49,935 nt of DNA from NCBI RefSeq assembly GCF_009601025.1, contig NZ_WIVE01000032.1, positions 1-49,935 of the forward strand, written 5' to 3'. The position numbers were made by a program, and so were the translations under genes. A model generated the notes under the pieces. It had not been told where the DNA came from, did no database searches, and saw nothing but the letters and a program-made list of their open reading frames with translations. The stretch is from Roseospira navarrensis. GTDB lineage: Bacteria > Pseudomonadota > Alphaproteobacteria > Rhodospirillales > Rhodospirillaceae. This document shows positions 29,946-38,164 of the stretch, one piece after another (the stretch's first letter is position 1; each line of letters begins with the position of its first letter).

Positions 29946-30550
29946 CGCGCGGCACCCGGCACTGGCTGGGCCTGATCGCGGTCGGGGTTGTTGCGGGAAC
30001 CGCTCTACTGGCCGCTTGGCGCACCGGCGTGGTGAGCGGCGACCGACTGCTGGTGCCGAAACCGGAGACCGTGCGCATCGAGTTGCCGGAGCGCGGCGGG
30101 CGCCTCGGCCTGCAGGTGCCCGAGCAGGGGTGGCTGGCCCCGCTGCGCGCGCGCCGCCTGTGGGTCGAGCGCGCCGGTCAGCGCATCATCGACACCGCGC
30201 TGTTCCCCGCGCCGCTCGACCGGCGCTTTGGTCTGGCCGTGCACTGGTTCCCGGCGGAGGGGCGGCACGGGCCCTATGTGCGCCTCGCCGACCCCGCCGG
30301 CGATATCCTGCTGGACCTGCGCGGCTTCGCGGCGTGGCGGATGTCGGCCCTGGGCGAGACGCCCTGGCTGGTGGCCCCGTCGGGCGTCGCGGCCGCCGGC
30401 GTGGTGCGGGACGGCGAGGGGGGCATGATGGCCACCGCCGGGCGGCCGGTGCCGCCGATGGTGCTGGAGGACGACGGCACCCTGATCGGTCGCGTCATCG
30501 AGGCCGATGACGGCCTTGTGTTCCAGCCCGCCGCCGAAAGCGAGCCCTGA
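29942..30550 (+). CDS. Membrane-anchored protein of unknown function
   Basis: This 202-residue product starts at an ATG that overlaps the metW stop by four bases. Residues about 8-27 (HWLGLIAVGVVAGTALLAAW) form a single membrane helix or uncleaved signal. The remaining part is beta-rich, with many short Gly/Pro-punctuated strands and no Cys, and is probably exported. I do not recognise the family. Coupling to metXW suggests co-expression with methionine synthesis, but a passenger gene is equally possible. Confidence 0.7.
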   Translation: MTRGTRHWLGLIAVGVVAGTALLAAWRTGVVSGDRLLVPKPETVRIELPERGGRLGLQVPEQGWLAPLRARRLWVERAGQRIIDTALFPAPLDRRFGLAVHWFPAEGRHGPYVRLADPAGDILLDLRGFAAWRMSALGETPWLVAPSGVAAAGVVRDGEGGMMATAGRPVPPMVLEDDGTLIGRVIEADDGLVFQPAAESEP

Positions 30551-30586
30551 ACGTAGCTGTCGGCAATCCGCCGGGGGCGGTTCCCC

Positions 30587-31792
30587 CTACGACCGGCCCG
30601 TGGGTCCGGCCAGCACCCCGGCAAGCGCCGTCAGGGCGGCGGCCGTCAGCACCGGCGCCAGGGCGCCGCTCCACGCGCCGCCCGCCAGGGTGACCGCGCC
30701 CGCCACCAGCGGCGGCCCCAGGAACTGCCCGATGTTCGAGCCCTGCATCAAGAGCCCGTTGGCCGCCGCGAGATGCCCGGGCGAGGCCGCGCGGGCCGGG
30801 GCCGAGGCGAACAGGGCCGCCGGGATGATCCCACCCGTCAGAGAGAACACCAGCACAAGCGTCACGCGGGCCGTCGGCGGCAGGACCTCGGTGAACAGGC
30901 CGATGGCGCACAGGGCCATGACAGCCGAGACCCCCGGCACCAGCCGGCCCAGACCCACGCCCCGTTGCAGCAGCCGGCCGCCCAGGTAGTTGCCGGGCAC
31001 GTTGGCGATCACCACCAGCGCCGTCATCAGGGCGGCCGTGGTCGCCCCCACCCCCAGGGCGGCGGGCAGGAAGGTGGGCAGCCAGACCATGACCGCGATC
31101 CACTGGAACGCATAGGCGCAGAACACCGCCCCCAGCAGCAGCAGGCGCGGCCGGCCCAGGGTCTCGCCCAGCACCCGCCAGGGCGATCCCGGTGGCGGTC
31201 CATGGACGGCGGCCAGCCCCCGCGTCATGCGGGTCACGGTCAGGGTCCCGGCCAGCGTCAGCGCCGCCACGGCCAGCCAGAGGCCCCGCCAGGCCTCGGG
31301 CGCCGCCGTCAGGGATCCGGCCACCAGCCCGAGCGCGATCCCGGTGGGCATGAACATGCTCCACAGGGCCAGGGTGCGCGGCCGGTCCCTCGGCGCGGAT
31401 GCGGCGACCACCAGCGCCGGGCTGGAGACCGAGACCGCCATGAACCCCAGCCCCTCCAGCACGCGGCTCGCCAGCAGCGCCGCGAATCCGTCCGCCAGGG
31501 ACCCTGCGGCCCCGCCCGCGCACAGCGACACCAGGCCCGCCAGCACCAGCCGGCGGCGGCCCAGGCGGTCCGCCAGAACCCCGGTCATCAGCCCCAGCGT
31601 CATGCCGAGCAGGTAGAAGGTGGAGACGACGAAACCGCCCTGAATCAGTCCGAGCCCCAGATCGTCACTGAGGGTGGGCAGCACCGGCGGGACCTTGCCC
31701 ACATGGACGGCGGCGAGCACGCCGCCCGCCAGCAGGGCCAGCACCACGGGCCAGCGGGTGCCGTCGGGCGACACGGAAGAATGAACGGGCAC
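30587..31792 (-). CDS. Major facilitator superfamily transporter
   Basis: The 401-residue protein is almost wholly hydrophobic, with about 12 predicted helices. The loop motif GVLADRLGRRRLVLAG between helices 2 and 3 is the MFS signature, and LVASRVLEGLGF-type sequence (here LLASRVLEGLGF) follows. The family resembles CynX/NimT-type or drug:H+ transporters, but the substrate cannot be told from the sequence. It is convergent with the metXW operon, with only 36 bp between the stops. Confidence 0.85.
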   Translation of the reverse strand: MPVHSSVSPDGTRWPVVLALLAGGVLAAVHVGKVPPVLPTLSDDLGLGLIQGGFVVSTFYLLGMTLGLMTGVLADRLGRRRLVLAGLVSLCAGGAAGSLADGFAALLASRVLEGLGFMAVSVSSPALVVAASAPRDRPRTLALWSMFMPTGIALGLVAGSLTAAPEAWRGLWLAVAALTLAGTLTVTRMTRGLAAVHGPPPGSPWRVLGETLGRPRLLLLGAVFCAYAFQWIAVMVWLPTFLPAALGVGATTAALMTALVVIANVPGNYLGGRLLQRGVGLGRLVPGVSAVMALCAIGLFTEVLPPTARVTLVLVFSLTGGIIPAALFASAPARAASPGHLAAANGLLMQGSNIGQFLGPPLVAGAVTLAGGAWSGALAPVLTAAALTALAGVLAGPTGRS

Positions 31793-31867
31793 GAAACGCG
31801 CTCCAGGCGAGGGGGTGGCCCCGGTTGGGGGAACGGGACCGACCCCCTCGCCCGCGCCGCGCGCCGA

Positions 31868-32242
31868 TTACCCCGTCTGGGGTCGCTCGGCGCAGCGTCC
31901 GGTCAGGCAGTCGAACACGCCCATCACGGCATAGCTCAGGATGGTGGTCCCGACCAGTCCCATGCCCCAGATGACGCCGATCAGCAGCCAGTCCACGGGA
32001 CCGCCGGCATCGGTGAAGCCCGAGACCGTGACATAGGCCATCAGCGCCAGCGCGCCGAAGCCGCCCAGCACGCCCAGGATCTCCGCCCGGATCAGGCGGC
32101 GGCTGTGCAGGGTGCGTTCGCGCCACACCACCCAGGCGAACCCGGCGAGGCCCAGGAGCGCCACGGCGAGCAGCACCCAGAAGATGCTGCCCATCATCTC
32201 AAGAAACACCGCCAGGAAGACGGCCGGATCGAAGCTTTCCAT
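31868..32242 (-). CDS. Small membrane protein, DUF5368-like
   Basis: The 124-residue product starts at the ATG at 32242, nine bases after GGAGG. Three hydrophobic helices are visible (FWVLLAVALLGLAGFAWVV, ILGVLGGFGALALMAYV, and WLLIGVIWGMGLVGTTILS). A Cys pair lies near the C-terminus in FDCLTGRC. It follows the sulfide:quinone oxidoreductase gene by 22 bp, so the two form an operon. It resembles DUF5368 proteins, which I recall next to such flavoproteins. It may anchor the oxidoreductase or help reach the quinone pool. Confidence 0.65.
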   Translation of the reverse strand: MESFDPAVFLAVFLEMMGSIFWVLLAVALLGLAGFAWVVWRERTLHSRRLIRAEILGVLGGFGALALMAYVTVSGFTDAGGPVDWLLIGVIWGMGLVGTTILSYAVMGVFDCLTGRCAERPQTG

Positions 32243-32264
32243 GGTGTCTGTCCTCCCGTCGGTC

Positions 32265-33611
32265 CTAGGCGTCGCCACGCAGCATGGCGATGTAGGTGGG
32301 CTTGAGCGCGATGGTCTTCATGACCCAGGTCACCCACAGTTCCTCCAGCGGGGCGACCACGCCCGGGAACGAGGGCGTCAGGTTGTTGTCGTAGTCGAAC
32401 TCGACCAGCATCGCGCGGCCCATCTGCGTGATGAGCGGACAGGACGTATAGCCGTCGTAGGACATGGGGCTGGTCGTCCCGGCGATGTCCGCGATCAGGT
32501 GATCGGCGGCCACGGGAACCTGCCACTTCACGCTCGCGGCGGTCTTGCCCTTGGGCACGCCGGCGATGTCGCCCACGCCGAACACATTGGGATAGCGGGC
32601 GTGGCGCAGGGTGTGTTTGTCCACCTCCATCCAGCCGTCGGCGGCGAACGGCCCCTCCTGCCAGGGCAGGGGGCTGTCACGGACCACCTTGGCCGCGCGC
32701 ATAGGCGGAATGACGTTGATGAAGTCGTAGCCGATGGTCTGTTCGCCGTCCGGCGTGTCGAACACGGCTTCCTTCTTGCCCAGGTCGATCCCGGTCATCA
32801 CGTGATTGTAACGGGCGTCGAAGCCCCGGTCCTGGAACAGCATGCGGACCTTCTCGTGGACGATCGGCACGCTGAACAGGCTGCCCGAGTGGGCCGCGTA
32901 GATGATGGTGGATTTCTCGCGGGTGCCGCGCCGCCGCAGCCAGTCGTCCGTCATGAAGGTGTACTTCAGGGGCGCCCCGGCGCACTTCATCTCGGTCGCC
33001 GGGCGCAGGAACAGGCCCGTGCCGCCCAACTGCGTGAACCGCGACATCTCCCGCCAGGTGGCCCAGGCGGCCTCGGGGCTGTGATAATGACTGCCCAGGC
33101 CCTCCTGCCCGATGCGGCCGGTCTCCATGCCGTCGATGGCGTCATAGTCCAGGTCGATGCCGGCCGCGACGACGAGATAGTCATAGGCGATCTCGCGCCC
33201 TTCCTCGGTCACGACCTTGCGGGCCTCGGGGTCGATCTCCTCGGCCGACTCTTCGATCCACTCCACATCGCGCGGCAGATAGTCCTCGGTGCGCGAGATG
33301 GGATACGCCTTGTCCTTCAGGCCCGCCGCGACCAGGGTAAACCCGGGCTGGTAGAGGTGGCGGCGGCGCGCATCCACGATCGTGATGGTCGCGCCGTCCA
33401 GGCGGTCGGCCAGACGCGAGGCCATGGACAGGCCGGCCGCGCCGGCCCCGACGATGACGATCCGGGCGCTGGTTTCCACCGCCCGGGCGGGCCGGGCCGG
33501 CAGCACGCCGGCGGCGGCGAGAGCGGCGGCGGAGGCCCCGGCGGCGCTCATCTGGAGCAGGCGGCGGCGGTCGATGACGGGGCCGCGCGGCCCCGGGACT
33601 CGGGGTGTCAT
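32265..33611 (-). CDS. sqr: Sulfide:quinone oxidoreductase, type II-like, with Tat signal
   Basis: The ATG at 33611 is preferred over 33683 because GGAGG lies ten bases before it and a twin-arginine-like signal follows (DRRRLLQMSAAGASAAALAAAG, cleaved near ARA). The mature part has the FAD dinucleotide fold IVIVGAGAAGLSMA. EMKCAGAPLK and YDGYTSCPLIT carry the two redox Cys; both segments closely match human SQOR, the type II group. GVGDIAGVPKGKTAAS is the second FAD-contact motif. It would oxidise sulfide and reduce quinone. A periplasmic rhodanese lies upstream on the same strand. An export signal is less usual for type II enzymes. Confidence 0.85.
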   Translation of the reverse strand: MTPRVPGPRGPVIDRRRLLQMSAAGASAAALAAAGVLPARPARAVETSARIVIVGAGAAGLSMASRLADRLDGATITIVDARRRHLYQPGFTLVAAGLKDKAYPISRTEDYLPRDVEWIEESAEEIDPEARKVVTEEGREIAYDYLVVAAGIDLDYDAIDGMETGRIGQEGLGSHYHSPEAAWATWREMSRFTQLGGTGLFLRPATEMKCAGAPLKYTFMTDDWLRRRGTREKSTIIYAAHSGSLFSVPIVHEKVRMLFQDRGFDARYNHVMTGIDLGKKEAVFDTPDGEQTIGYDFINVIPPMRAAKVVRDSPLPWQEGPFAADGWMEVDKHTLRHARYPNVFGVGDIAGVPKGKTAASVKWQVPVAADHLIADIAGTTSPMSYDGYTSCPLITQMGRAMLVEFDYDNNLTPSFPGVVAPLEELWVTWVMKTIALKPTYIAMLRGDA

Positions 33612-33691
33612 GGCGAGTGTCCTCCCTGTGGTGCTGGACGCGGCCGATTCCGGCTCTTCTGGCCCCTGGGCGCATGACCGCACCCGGAGCT

Positions 33692-33719
33692 TTTATATAT
33701 AAGAAAGCGCTAATGTAAA
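33692..33719 (-). promoter_or_regulatory. Promoter for the sqr/DUF5368 operon
   Basis: On the minus strand TTTACA (complement of 33714-33719) and TATAAA (33692-33697) are spaced by 16 bases, in an AT-rich island within GC-rich DNA. Transcription would start about 75 bases before the sqr ATG. The palindrome TTATATATAA at 33693-33702 overlaps the -10 box and could be an operator. Confidence 0.55.
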
Positions 33720-33800
33720 GGGGTTCCGTCAGCGCGGACCCTCCCGGCGTGGGGAGAGGTCCGCGATCGTGGGGGCGGCCGTGGCGTCGCGCCGCGCCGT

Positions 33801-34412
33801 TCAGTCCGGCCGCACGTAGACCACGTCGGCCGGCAGGGTGTAGCTCCACGGCAGGCCGCTGTTGCGCCAGCCGGAGACGTCGCGCACGCCCTGCGACGGG
33901 CCGTCCGGGCGCTTGCCGCCCTCGAAGCCGTCCACCATCGTATAGGCCCGCTTCCAGCCGCGTTCGTACAGCAGGTCGGCGCCCGGCGCGCTGCGGGTGC
34001 TGCCGGACCGGCACATGAACACGAGCCGGGTGGTCTCCGGGTCGGCGCCCAGCGCGAACAGGCGCTCTTCCACCTCGTTGGCGAAGCGGGCGTTCTTGAC
34101 CATGCGCCAGCGGCCCTTGTCGGCGTTCAGGGTGGTGGGGTCGGCGATCATGTAGGGGACGTGAACGTCGGTCTCGGTGGCGAATCCGGTGAACATCACC
34201 TCGACCGGGTCGCGGGTGTCGATCAGCAGCGTGTCCGGGTGCTGCTGCATCAGGTCCCAGGCTTCCAGGGCCGTGACGTACAGCCCGGATTTCACCTGCG
34301 CGGTGGCCTTGTCCGGGGCGTCGGCGGCCCAAGCGGCGGGCGGGGCGGCGGCCAACCCCAGCGACAGGGCGAGGGCGGCGGCCATGCCGAGGGTTCTGAA
34401 CGACCAAACCAT
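33801..34412 (-). CDS. Periplasmic rhodanese-domain sulfurtransferase
   Basis: This 203-residue protein begins with a cleavable signal peptide (MAAALALSLGLAAAPPAAWA). The rhodanese domain follows: LLIDTRDPVEVMFTG near the start, and the active-site loop CRSGSTRSA with the catalytic Cys. DGFEGGKRPDG ends the domain. AGGAG precedes the ATG by about nine bases. It lies on the same strand upstream of sqr with a separate promoter between them. It probably accepts sulfane sulfur made by sulfide oxidation in the periplasm. Confidence 0.87.
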   Translation of the reverse strand: MVWSFRTLGMAAALALSLGLAAAPPAAWAADAPDKATAQVKSGLYVTALEAWDLMQQHPDTLLIDTRDPVEVMFTGFATETDVHVPYMIADPTTLNADKGRWRMVKNARFANEVEERLFALGADPETTRLVFMCRSGSTRSAPGADLLYERGWKRAYTMVDGFEGGKRPDGPSQGVRDVSGWRNSGLPWSYTLPADVVYVRPD

Positions 34413-34457
34413 GCGTCAAAGCTCCTGTGGTTGGGGCGGATCACGCCGGACGTCCGG

Positions 34458-34880
34458 TCACCGGATGGGCAGAAGGTGCCGGGTCCGGTTTTCGGCGCAG
34501 GCCGCGAAGGCCGGGCGGTGGTCGACCATCGACTCCGTCTGCAGGCGGGTGAAGACCGCGCGCGTCTCCGCATCGGCGACCCCGTCCACGAGGCGCGCAT
34601 ACAGGGCGGCCCCGGCCTCTTCCGTGGCGGTGGCGGCGCGGCAGGCGTCTTCCAGGTCGGCCGGTTTCGGGATGTGGCCGCGCCAACGATTGGGCGGCGG
34701 GTCGAAGCCGTGCCGCTCGAACAGGCACAGCAGTTGGTCGGCGTGGCGGCGTTCCGCCTCGACGATTTCCACGAACGGCGGCACCGGGCCGAAGGCCGCA
34801 ATCGCGGCCTCGTAGGTGGCGGCGGCCTGATATTCGTGATCGAGCGCTTCCTCAAGCGCCCGGCGTAGCGTTTCCGGCAT
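34458..34880 (-). CDS. Ferritin-like (DUF2202-type) protein
   Basis: The 140-residue protein is almost all helical. HEYQAAATYEAAI near residue 14 and EIVEAERRHADQL near 38 give Glu and His spaced as in ferritin-like metal sites; ATEEAGAALYARLVDG in the second half supplies another Glu. It resembles the DUF2202/rubrerythrin-like group. No signal peptide is present. It precedes the rhodanese gene on the minus strand by 45 bp. The function is unknown; a role in iron or redox handling next to sulfide oxidation is inference. Confidence 0.65.
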   Translation of the reverse strand: MPETLRRALEEALDHEYQAAATYEAAIAAFGPVPPFVEIVEAERRHADQLLCLFERHGFDPPPNRWRGHIPKPADLEDACRAATATEEAGAALYARLVDGVADAETRAVFTRLQTESMVDHRPAFAACAENRTRHLLPIR

Positions 34881-34973
34881 GACCGACTCTTCGGCGTTGG
34901 AGGATCGCCCAGTGTTCGCCGAAGCGGGTGCGGTTGTAATTGTCGAAACGCAACGGGACGCGCGGGAGGGCGA

Positions 34974-35429
34974 TTACGGGTCCGCCGTCGTCTCCGTCTC
35001 CTCCGCCTCCCGGGCGGTGCAGACGGCGCACAGCCCGCGCAGTTCGATGCTGCTGGTGTGCAGACCGAAGCCCTCGGTGCGGGCGAGGCGCTCGATGCGG
35101 CCGCCGATGATCGGGTCGGTCAGCTCGCGCGTGGCCGCGCAGTGCTCGCAGATGACGAACACGGCCGGGCCGGGGGTGGCCTCCGCGTCCTCCGTCCCGC
35201 CGTGATCGTGGCTGCAGGCGACAAAGGCGTTGAGGCTCTCCAGCCGGTGGACGAGGCCGAGCGCCTGCAGCCGCTCCAGCGCCCGGTAGACCTGCACCGG
35301 CGCGCGCAGGCCCTGGTCCCGCAGACCGTCCAGCAGGGCATAGGCGCCCTGTGGCGTGCCGCCGGCGCGAAGGGCCGAGAGGACCAGCGACTGGTTGCGG
35401 GTCAGGGATTTCGGGGGGGCGGCGGTCAT
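34974..35429 (-). CDS. zur: Zinc uptake regulator Zur (Fur family)
   Basis: The open frame runs far upstream in a non-coding manner; the ATG at 35429, overlapping the znuB stop by four bases, begins the Fur-type winged helix (NQSLVLSALRAGGTPQGAYALLD, then VQVYRALERLQALGLVHRLES). The regulatory part has ACSHDH and the structural zinc Cys pairs FVICEHC and GLCAVC. The 151-residue length fits Zur. Being last in the znuC-znuB-zur operon behind a Zur box implies autoregulation. Confidence 0.9.
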   Translation of the reverse strand: MTAAPPKSLTRNQSLVLSALRAGGTPQGAYALLDGLRDQGLRAPVQVYRALERLQALGLVHRLESLNAFVACSHDHGGTEDAEATPGPAVFVICEHCAATRELTDPIIGGRIERLARTEGFGLHTSSIELRGLCAVCTAREAEETETTADP

Positions 35430-36244
35430 GGGGACGGCTCCGGTGAGGGCGGTGACGGCCGGGCCGGGGCGCGGATCAGCGACAGCAGGAACAGACCGAA
35501 GGCGGCCAGCACGATGGACGGGCCCGACGGCGTGTCCCAGGCCATCGACGCCGACAGCCCGGCGATCACGGACACGACCCCCGCCACGGACGCCAGCACG
35601 GCCATCGCCTCCGGTCCGGAGGCGAGCCGACGCGCCGCCGCCGCCGGGATGATGAGCAGCGCGGTAATCAGCAGGATCCCCACGATCTTCATGGCGATGG
35701 CGATGACCACGGCCATCAGCAGCATGAAGGCGATGCGCGTGGCGTCCGGCCGCAGGCCCTCGGCCCGGGCCATGTCCGCGCTGACGGTGGCCGCCAGAAG
35801 CGGGCGCCATAGCGCGATCAGGCCGCCGAGCACGACCCCGCCGCCGGCGTAGATCACCACGAGGTCGGCCTTTGACACCGCCAGGATGTCCCCGAACAGC
35901 AACCCCATCAGGTCCACGCGCAGCCAGCTCATGGCGGAGACCGCGACCAGTCCCATGGCCAGGGCCGCGTGGGCCAGGATGCCGAGCAGGGTGTCCGATG
36001 ACAGCGCGCCGGAGCGCTGCAGCAGCAGCAGCGCGATCGAGACGAGCGCGGCGACCGCGAACACGCCGGCCATGGGGTCCACACCGGCCCACAGCGCCAG
36101 GGCGACGCCCAGCAGCGCGGCGTGGGCCATGGTCGCGCCGAAATAGGCCATGCGCCGCCAGACCACCAAGCAGCCCAGGGGGCCCGTGGTCACGGCCAGG
36201 CCGATGCCGGCGACCATTGCGCGGACAAAGAAGTCATCGAGCAT
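35426..36244 (-). CDS. znuB: Zinc ABC transporter permease ZnuB
   Basis: The 272-residue inner-membrane protein starts at the ATG at 36244, which overlaps the end of znuC by 11 bases; the longer open frame to 36430 is a shadow of the His-rich znuC tail. Helices include MVAGIGLAVTTGPLGCLVVW and LLITALLIIPAAAARRLA, the latter a conserved family segment. MAYFGATMAHAALLGVALA matches the metal-ABC permease signature with Ser/His positions. It works with ZnuA and ZnuC in zinc import. Confidence 0.9.
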   Translation of the reverse strand: MLDDFFVRAMVAGIGLAVTTGPLGCLVVWRRMAYFGATMAHAALLGVALALWAGVDPMAGVFAVAALVSIALLLLQRSGALSSDTLLGILAHAALAMGLVAVSAMSWLRVDLMGLLFGDILAVSKADLVVIYAGGGVVLGGLIALWRPLLAATVSADMARAEGLRPDATRIAFMLLMAVVIAIAMKIVGILLITALLIIPAAAARRLASGPEAMAVLASVAGVVSVIAGLSASMAWDTPSGPSIVLAAFGLFLLSLIRAPARPSPPSPEPSP

Positions 36245-37037
36245 GGTCGGCGGCCTCCTCGGTCCGGGGGTGCGTAGAGGGCTCGGGATGGTCATCGTGG
36301 TCGTGGTCGTGGTCGTGACCGTGCTCGTGGTGCCGGTAGACGGCCAGGGTGTCGGCGGCGGCCCGCCCGAACAGCTTCTGATAGGCCGGGTTGGAGACCA
36401 CCGCCTGCGGTGTGCCCCGGCAGGAGACATGCCCGTTCAGGCACACCACGGTGTCGGTCGCCGCCATGACCACGTGCAGATCGTGCGAGATCAGCAGGAT
36501 GCCGCAGCCCGTGTTTTCCCGGATCCGCCCGATCAGCGCGTACAGCGCCGATTCGCCCTGCACGTCCACGCCCTGGACGGGCTCGTCCAGGACCAGCAGG
36601 TCGGGGTCCCGCAGCATGGCCCGGGCCAGCAGCGCGCGCTGGAACTCGCCGCCGGACAGGCTGTGGACCTGCGCCCGGGCCAGATGGGGGATGCCCACGG
36701 CCTCCAGGGCGCGCCGGATGGCGTCGGGCGGGCACCGCTGCGTCAGGGTCAGCAGCCGCGAGACGGTCAGGGGCAGGGTGCCGTCCATGGACAGGCTTTG
36801 TGGCACGTACCCGATGCGCAGGCCGGGCGCGCGGTGGACCGTGCCGGCGTCCGGGGCCATCAGGCCGATCACGGTCTTGGCCGTGGTGCTTTTGCCCGAG
36901 CCGTTGGGGCCGATGAGGGTGACGATCTCCCCCCGCCGGACGGTCAGGTCGATGCCGTGGATGATCCAGCGGCCGGCCCGGAACACGCCCAGGCCGTGGG
37001 CTTCCGCCAGAATATCCCGGTCGGGGTGTGCGGACAT
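36234..37037 (-). CDS. znuC: Zinc ABC transporter ATPase ZnuC
   Basis: The 267-residue ATPase has Walker A GPNGSGKST, the signature LSGGEFQRALLARA, Walker B LLVLDEPVQGVD and the switch His in LISHDLHVV. The C-terminus adds a His/Asp-rich tail (HHEHGHDHDHDHDDH), typical of zinc-handling ZnuC proteins. It is the first gene of the minus-strand operon and is divergent from znuA with the Zur box between. AAGGAG precedes the ATG by about eleven bases. Confidence 0.93.
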   Translation of the reverse strand: MSAHPDRDILAEAHGLGVFRAGRWIIHGIDLTVRRGEIVTLIGPNGSGKSTTAKTVIGLMAPDAGTVHRAPGLRIGYVPQSLSMDGTLPLTVSRLLTLTQRCPPDAIRRALEAVGIPHLARAQVHSLSGGEFQRALLARAMLRDPDLLVLDEPVQGVDVQGESALYALIGRIRENTGCGILLISHDLHVVMAATDTVVCLNGHVSCRGTPQAVVSNPAYQKLFGRAAADTLAVYRHHEHGHDHDHDHDDHPEPSTHPRTEEAADHAR

Positions 37038-37086
37038 GAGGGTGGGGACTCCTTGAGGCGGGTCGCCTCTTGCCGGGCGGATGATA

Positions 37087-37101
37087 TGTTATAATATAAC
37101 A
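37087..37101. promoter_or_regulatory. Zur box in the znuA/znuC intergenic region
   Basis: TGTTATAATATAACA is a perfect 15-bp palindrome and matches the core of the known proteobacterial Zur consensus (ATGTTATANTATAACAT). It lies between the divergent znuC and znuA starts. TATAAT at 37090-37095 is a perfect -10 box for znuA, so bound Zur-zinc would block transcription. Confidence 0.88.
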
Positions 37102-37141
37102 CTTCATCCAAGGGGACGCACGGACGAACGGAGACCTCAAC

Positions 37142-38164
37142 ATGACGAGACCGACGGAAACAATGCAAGGGGGCGCCGGCCGCTGGGCGCGGCGCGCGGT
37201 GCTGGCGCTGGGCCTGTCGATGGGGAGCGGCGGGGTGCCGCATGCGGCCGAGGCCCCCGCGGTGGTGGGAAGCATCACGCCCATCCATTCCCTGGTCGCC
37301 GGCGTGATGGAGGGGGCGGGGGCGCCCCATCTCATCGTCCGGGGCGGCCAGTCGCCCCACACCTACAGCCTGCGGCCGTCCGACGCCCAGGCCCTGCAGG
37401 ACGCGGCGTTGGTCGTCTGGGTGGGGCCGGAGCTGGAAACCTTCCTGGCGGCCCCGCTGGACAGTCTGGCCGGAGATGCGCGGGTCCTGACTCTGTCCGA
37501 TGTGGAGGGGCTCACTCTGCGGCCCGTGCGCGCGGGCGGGCACGATCATGGCCACGATCATGGGGCCGAGGACCCGCACGAAGACGAGCATGCGCACGAA
37601 GACGAGCATGGGCACGAATCCGCCCAAGGGCGCGTCGACCCGGACCGGGCGGACATGCACCTGTGGCTCGACCCCGTCAATGCCGCCGCCATGACCGGCG
37701 CGATCGCGGATGCGCTCGCGCACGCGGACCCGGACCGGGCGGACCTGTACCAGGCCAACGCCGACCGGATGCGGGCGGACCTGTCCGCGCTGACCGACGA
37801 GATCGACGCCATGCTGGCGCCCGTGCGCGACCGGCCCTTCGTCGTGTTCCACGATGCCTATCGGTATTTCGAGGACCGCTTCGGCCTGACCTCGGCCGGG
37901 TCCATCACGGTCAATCCGGGCACACCCCCCGGGGCGGCGCGGCTGGCGGAGATGCAGGACGCCCTGCGCGACACGGGGGCCGTCTGCGTGTTCGCCGAAC
38001 CCCAGTTCGAGCCGCGCGTGGTGGACGTGGTGACCGAGGGGACCGACGTCCGCGCCGGGGTGCTGGACCCGTTGGGCACGGATTTGACGCCCGGGGCGGG
38101 TCTCTACCCGGTGCTGTTGCGCGGGCTGGCCGAGTCCGTGCGGGACTGCCTGAGCGGGTCGTGA
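37142..38164 (+). CDS. znuA: Zinc-binding periplasmic protein ZnuA
   Basis: The 340-residue protein has an N-terminal signal (VLALGLSMGSGGVPHAAEA). Zinc ligands of the cluster A-I fold are visible: His 49 in PIHSLV, His 73 near QSPHTY, and His 173 in MHLWLDP. A His/Asp/Glu-rich loop at about 134-158 contains two copies of an HEDEH unit, from an 18-bp DNA repeat. FVVFHDAYRYFEDRFGL and the C-terminal acidic site follow. GGAGACC precedes the ATG. The protein delivers zinc to ZnuBC. The Zur box lies 40 bp upstream. Confidence 0.92.
   Translation: MTRPTETMQGGAGRWARRAVLALGLSMGSGGVPHAAEAPAVVGSITPIHSLVAGVMEGAGAPHLIVRGGQSPHTYSLRPSDAQALQDAALVVWVGPELETFLAAPLDSLAGDARVLTLSDVEGLTLRPVRAGGHDHGHDHGAEDPHEDEHAHEDEHGHESAQGRVDPDRADMHLWLDPVNAAAMTGAIADALAHADPDRADLYQANADRMRADLSALTDEIDAMLAPVRDRPFVVFHDAYRYFEDRFGLTSAGSITVNPGTPPGAARLAEMQDALRDTGAVCVFAEPQFEPRVVDVVTEGTDVRAGVLDPLGTDLTPGAGLYPVLLRGLAESVRDCLSGS

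Noticed and set aside
37561-37620. Short tandem repeat in znuA as a possible minisatellite
   Set aside because: It is an in-frame 18-bp repeat encoding the His/Glu-rich zinc loop normal for ZnuA.
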